This document shows, in pieces, positions 61,516 through 64,000 of a stretch of DNA of 64,000 bases; position 1 is the first letter of the stretch, and each line of letters begins with the position of its first letter. The DNA is taken from positions 260,763 through 324,762 of the forward strand of contig NZ_KE386978.1 in the NCBI RefSeq assembly GCF_000429865.1, given 5' to 3'. The stretch is from Cucumibacter marinus DSM 18995 (GTDB taxonomy: Bacteria > Pseudomonadota > Alphaproteobacteria > Rhizobiales > Devosiaceae). The position numbers were made by a program, and so were the translations under genes. The notes beneath the pieces were generated by a model, which made no database searches, had not been told where the DNA came from, and worked only from the letters and a program-made list of their open reading frames with translations.

Positions 61516-62375
61516 GCCACAAGCTCCCGGCCGGTGACGTCGATGAACACTTTCTCGAGGGTGGTTTCCTGGCTGTGCACCGTCTCGAGCCGGGCGCCCG
61601 ATCTGAGAAGCGCGTTGAATTCATCATTCTCCCCCAGCCCGTCGAGGGGAAACTCGGCGGCCTCGGGCGCTTGGGCGCCGTTGGTGTATTCGACGCGCAG
61701 CATGCGCCGGCCATGGGCCTTTTTGAGCGCCTGGGGGCTGTCGACGGCCTCAATGGCGCCGTCGGCGATGAAGGCGACGCGGTCGCACAATTCGTCGGCA
61801 AGGTTCATGTTGTGGGTGGTCACGAAAACGGTGGTGCCCGTTTCGCGCAATCCCAGCACGAGGTCCTTGATCTTGCGGCCATTGACCGGGTCGAGCCCGG
61901 AGGTGGGCTCGTCGAGGAACAGCAGTTTCGGAGAATGGATCAGCGCGCGGGCGACGTTGAGCCGGATCTTCATCCCCTTTGAATAGTCGGAGACCCGCTT
62001 GTCGGCGTCCGCACTCAGTCCGACCATCTCGAGCACTTCGTCGGGGCTGCGGGTTTCGCCGGCGTAAAGAGAAGCGAAGAAACCGAGGTTCTCCCGGGCG
62101 GTCAGCTTGAGATAGTGATTGGGGAACTCAAAGCTCACCCCGATATGCTGGTAGTAGTCCTGCCCCCAGTCCGAGAGCTCGCGGCCCATCACTTCGATCG
62201 AGCCGCGGTAGCCCGACAACAGGCCGATCAGAATATTCTGGGTTGTCGATTTGCCAGCGCCGGAGGGGCCGAGAAATCCCAGGATCTCGGCGTCTTCGAT
62301 AGCGAAGTCGATGCCCTTGAGCATGTCGGCCTGCGTGCCAGGATAGCGATAGCTCAGATTTGAGACACGGATCAT
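61512..62375 (-). CDS. ABC exporter ATPase
   Basis: A 287-residue ATPase. Walker A GFLGPSGAGKSTTQNIL, signature DYSKGMKIRLNVARALIHSP (SKGM in place of SGGQ, as in many ABC-2 drug exporters), Walker B LLFLDEPTSGLDP and H-loop TTHNMN. The C-terminal part is a short exporter-type extension. Overlaps tetR upstream and the permease downstream by four bases each. Confidence 0.92.
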   Translation of the reverse strand: MIRVSNLSYRYPGTQADMLKGIDFAIEDAEILGFLGPSGAGKSTTQNILIGLLSGYRGSIEVMGRELSDWGQDYYQHIGVSFEFPNHYLKLTARENLGFFASLYAGETRSPDEVLEMVGLSADADKRVSDYSKGMKIRLNVARALIHSPKLLFLDEPTSGLDPVNGRKIKDLVLGLRETGTTVFVTTHNMNLADELCDRVAFIADGAIEAVDSPQALKKAHGRRMLRVEYTNGAQAPEAAEFPLDGLGENDEFNALLRSGARLETVHSQETTLEKVFIDVTGRELVA

Positions 62376-62971
62376 GGTCTGCCCTTTGTCAGCCTCAGAA
62401 TGAACAGGTCGCGCAGCATGGCGCGGGTGCCTTCATAATCCTCGGGCTGCAATTCGAGGTGGTGGATGAAGGTCATGATGATGAAAGTGAAAAGCGCCTT
62501 GAAATCGCTTGTCGTGACTGGCGGCCCCACTTCGAGCGCGTTCCATCGCGCTGCGAAATCCACGAGCCGCGCTTCCTTGCGGGCATAGCCCTCAGCGATC
62601 ACTTCGGCGGGCAGGCGGCGCACGAACTGTTCGACGGCCCCGGCTTCGGTGACCATGCGGACCATGGGGTCGTTCTCGACCATTTCGACCGAAGCGTCAT
62701 AGAGCCGGGCGGCCGGGTTGGCGCCGGGATTCTCGAGTACGCCGGTGATCTTTGCCCAGGCTTCGTCCTCCCGCGAGACGGCGATATCGGCGAACAACGC
62801 TTCCTTGTTTTTGTAAAAGGCATAAAACGCGCCTTTCGAAATGCCGACATCGCGCGCCAGATCGTCAACCGTTGTGCCCTTGAGCCCCTGGCGCTGAAAG
62901 CGCTTGAACCCCGCCGTGATCAGGGCGGCGCGGATACGCTGTTTTTCCGTGTCGGTGAAGGCGGCGGGCAT
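62372..62971 (-). CDS. TetR-family transcriptional regulator
   Basis: A 199-residue repressor: TetR HTH at residues about 10-55 (ITAGFKRFQRQGLKGTTVDD, ISKGAFYAFYKNKEALFADI) and a helical ligand domain. First gene of the exporter operon, coupled by ATGA to the ATPase, so it probably represses the operon until the exported compound binds. The start MPAAFTDTEKQRIR is chosen. A wide inverted repeat lies about 100 bases upstream. Confidence 0.92.
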   Translation of the reverse strand: MPAAFTDTEKQRIRAALITAGFKRFQRQGLKGTTVDDLARDVGISKGAFYAFYKNKEALFADIAVSREDEAWAKITGVLENPGANPAARLYDASVEMVENDPMVRMVTEAGAVEQFVRRLPAEVIAEGYARKEARLVDFAARWNALEVGPPVTTSDFKALFTFIIMTFIHHLELQPEDYEGTRAMLRDLFILRLTKGRP

Positions 62972-63063
62972 GGAGTGCCTTTTCGATTCCTGGTTGCGGT
63001 CAGGCCAAGGGGCCCGGTCGGTGCGTCTGACTTTCCGGAAGACAATACTCGCCATACTGAATT

Positions 63064-63099
63064 ACGCAATGACCATTTTCATCTTTTTCGTCATTGCGT
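63064..63099. promoter_or_regulatory. wide inverted repeat upstream of tetR
   Basis: ACGCAATGAC (63064-63073) and GTCATTGCGT (63090-63099): perfect 10-bp arms, 16-base T/C-rich spacer. It lies in the 415-base gene-free stretch (62972-63386) between divergent tetR and GFA genes; nothing else there is recognisable. Candidate TetR operator. Confidence 0.55.
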
Positions 63100-63386
63100 C
63101 CGTTGCAGGACGATCTGGTGGCACGTTTCGGTTCGGAAACATCGGATTTCGGGATAGGGCTATATTGAAAGATGCCCAGGAATCCGGGCGATACCGGTTC
63201 GGGTCCGTCTTGCGCCTGCGACCGGTCGACAGTCCTCATACCGGCGACCTTGAAGGGACGCCGCTCGTCGTCGCCGCCAGTCCAGGCCAGGAGTGACCGG
63301 TGTGCAATCGGCCAAAACTGCTTTGGGATTCAGGCTGGAAGCAGCTAAGAGCAGTGTCTCACCCTCCTCTTGCGGCAGGAAAAACC

Positions 63387-63794
63387 ATGCCCTCACTCCA
63401 CAAAGGCAGCTGCCAATGCGGCGCCGTCCGGTTCGAGATCGCCGGTGAATTCGAGCATTTCTTCCTGTGCCATTGTGGCCGCTGCCGGAAGGACACCGGT
63501 TCCGCCCATGCGGCCAACCTGTTCTCGTCGCAGGCAAATCTCACCTGGCTGTCCGGCGAGAAGCTGGTGAAAACCTATCGGGTGCCGGGCAGCCGGCATG
63601 AAAAGAGCTTTTGTACCGAATGCGGGGCCGCAATGCCCCGGCAGCAAACCGATGGCGCAATGCTTGTGGTGCCTGCCGGCAGCCTCGACACGCCCGTTAA
63701 TCGCCGGCCCACGGCGCATATCGCGATGGCCGATCGGGCCGATTGGGACAACGGGCTGGAGACCGTTCGCAAGCTCGAGGGCATGCCCGGCTGA
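63387..63794 (+). CDS. GFA / CENP-V domain zinc protein
   Basis: A 135-residue protein with the Mss4-like zinc fold: GSCQCGAVRFEI, LCHCGRCRKDTGSAHAANLF and SFCTECGAAMP supply the Cys ligands. The family includes glutathione-dependent formaldehyde-activating enzyme, but most members have unknown roles. MPSLHKG is the chosen start. No formaldehyde genes are nearby. Confidence 0.88.
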   Translation: MPSLHKGSCQCGAVRFEIAGEFEHFFLCHCGRCRKDTGSAHAANLFSSQANLTWLSGEKLVKTYRVPGSRHEKSFCTECGAAMPRQQTDGAMLVVPAGSLDTPVNRRPTAHIAMADRADWDNGLETVRKLEGMPG

Positions 63795-63807
63795 GCCAGA
63801 ATCGAGG

Positions 63808-64000
63808 TCAGAACCGAACGTCGAGATTCATCTCTATCCCGATGCTTGTGGTGTCGCCCAACCGGTCGAGTTGCACGAGCCCCGAGACCAGGCTGGCATC
63901 GGCATCGAAACTGTGGGTGTAGCCGATTTCCGCGCCGGTGCCGCAAGCCCGGTCAAGGGTCTCGACATAGACGAACTCGCATGCGAGGCGCGGGGCCAGC
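63808..64000 (-). CDS. C-terminus of an outer-membrane beta-barrel protein (partial)
   Basis: The last 63 residues of a protein running off the right edge. Alternating strands (AEIGYTHSFDADASLVSGLV) and the end TSIGIEMNLDVRF, with a terminal Phe, are the pattern of outer-membrane barrels recognised by BamA. Two Cys (LACEF, RACGT) are visible. The rest is not in the window, so family and role are open. Confidence 0.6.
   Translation of the reverse strand, partial: LAPRLACEFVYVETLDRACGTGAEIGYTHSFDADASLVSGLVQLDRLGDTTSIGIEMNLDVRF

Overview
The window is high-GC DNA with dense, often overlapping genes and the gene content of an aerobic or microaerobic alphaproteobacterium of the order Hyphomicrobiales (Rhizobiales). 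The evidence is the gene order trpF-trpB / ihfB / sppA / rpsA / cmk / aroA / FYDLN-acid protein / tRNA-Ala, the block rnd-lptC-lptA-lptB-rpoN-hpf-ptsN, a complete fixNOQP-fixGHIS set, the PhyR-NepR-EcfG general stress module and HWE kinases. A Devosia/Pelagibacterium-like genus is my best guess, but that is inference. No phage, insertion sequence, CRISPR array or clear foreign island is visible; this is mostly chromosomal backbone with short accessory insertions.

Layout. 1-7632: tryptophan genes, LapA-like protein, IHF-beta, SppA, ribosomal protein S1, CMP kinase and EPSP synthase, all on the minus strand. 7822-9371: FYDLN-acid protein, tRNA-Ala(GGC) and an FnrL-type oxygen sensor. 9397-19495: a hemerythrin-domain gene, then cbb3 oxidase (ccoNOQP) and its assembly genes (ccoGHIS), separated by a MarR/unknown divergent pair and a 443-bp gap that may encode an FNR-controlled small RNA. 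19499-21888: small membrane proteins, an XRE regulator and a SIMPL protein. 22036-27633: a dipeptide ABC importer (dppABCDF). 27982-30273: RlpA-like protein, glycosyltransferase, Hsp20 and DUF1150. 30432-35964: ptsN, hpf, rpoN, lptBAC and rnd. 36176-41313: ribokinase, putR and putA. 41383-47978: an XRE-cupin regulator heading a second peptide importer (oppBCDFA). 47979-59987: a general-stress neighbourhood centred on phyR/nepR/ecfG, with two HWE kinases and many small membrane or stress proteins. 60000-62971: a TetR-controlled ABC exporter. 63387-64000: a GFA-fold protein and the end of an outer-membrane protein.

Two regulatory themes stand out. First, TTGAY-N4-RTCAA (FNR/FixK-type) boxes lie before ccoN, before ccoG, before hpf and in front of an apparently non-coding structured stretch at 14.6 kb, so low oxygen probably controls respiration, ribosome hibernation and possibly an sRNA. 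Second, the EcfG promoter motif GGAAC-N16/17-CGTT occurs at seven well-placed sites between 48.8 and 58.6 kb (phyR, a DUF1328 gene, an AI-2E-family permease, a DUF883 operon, csbD, a PRC-barrel gene and a 51-residue membrane protein), so the stress sigma factor sits inside a cluster of its own likely targets. Two sites form back-to-back divergent promoters. A nearby stand-alone receiver has Glu in place of the phospho-accepting Asp.

Metabolically, the two peptide importers plus proline dehydrogenase/P5C dehydrogenase suggest use of peptides and proline as carbon and nitrogen sources. Coordinates, motifs and repeats were read directly by eye; family names come from recognising conserved motifs, not from database searches.
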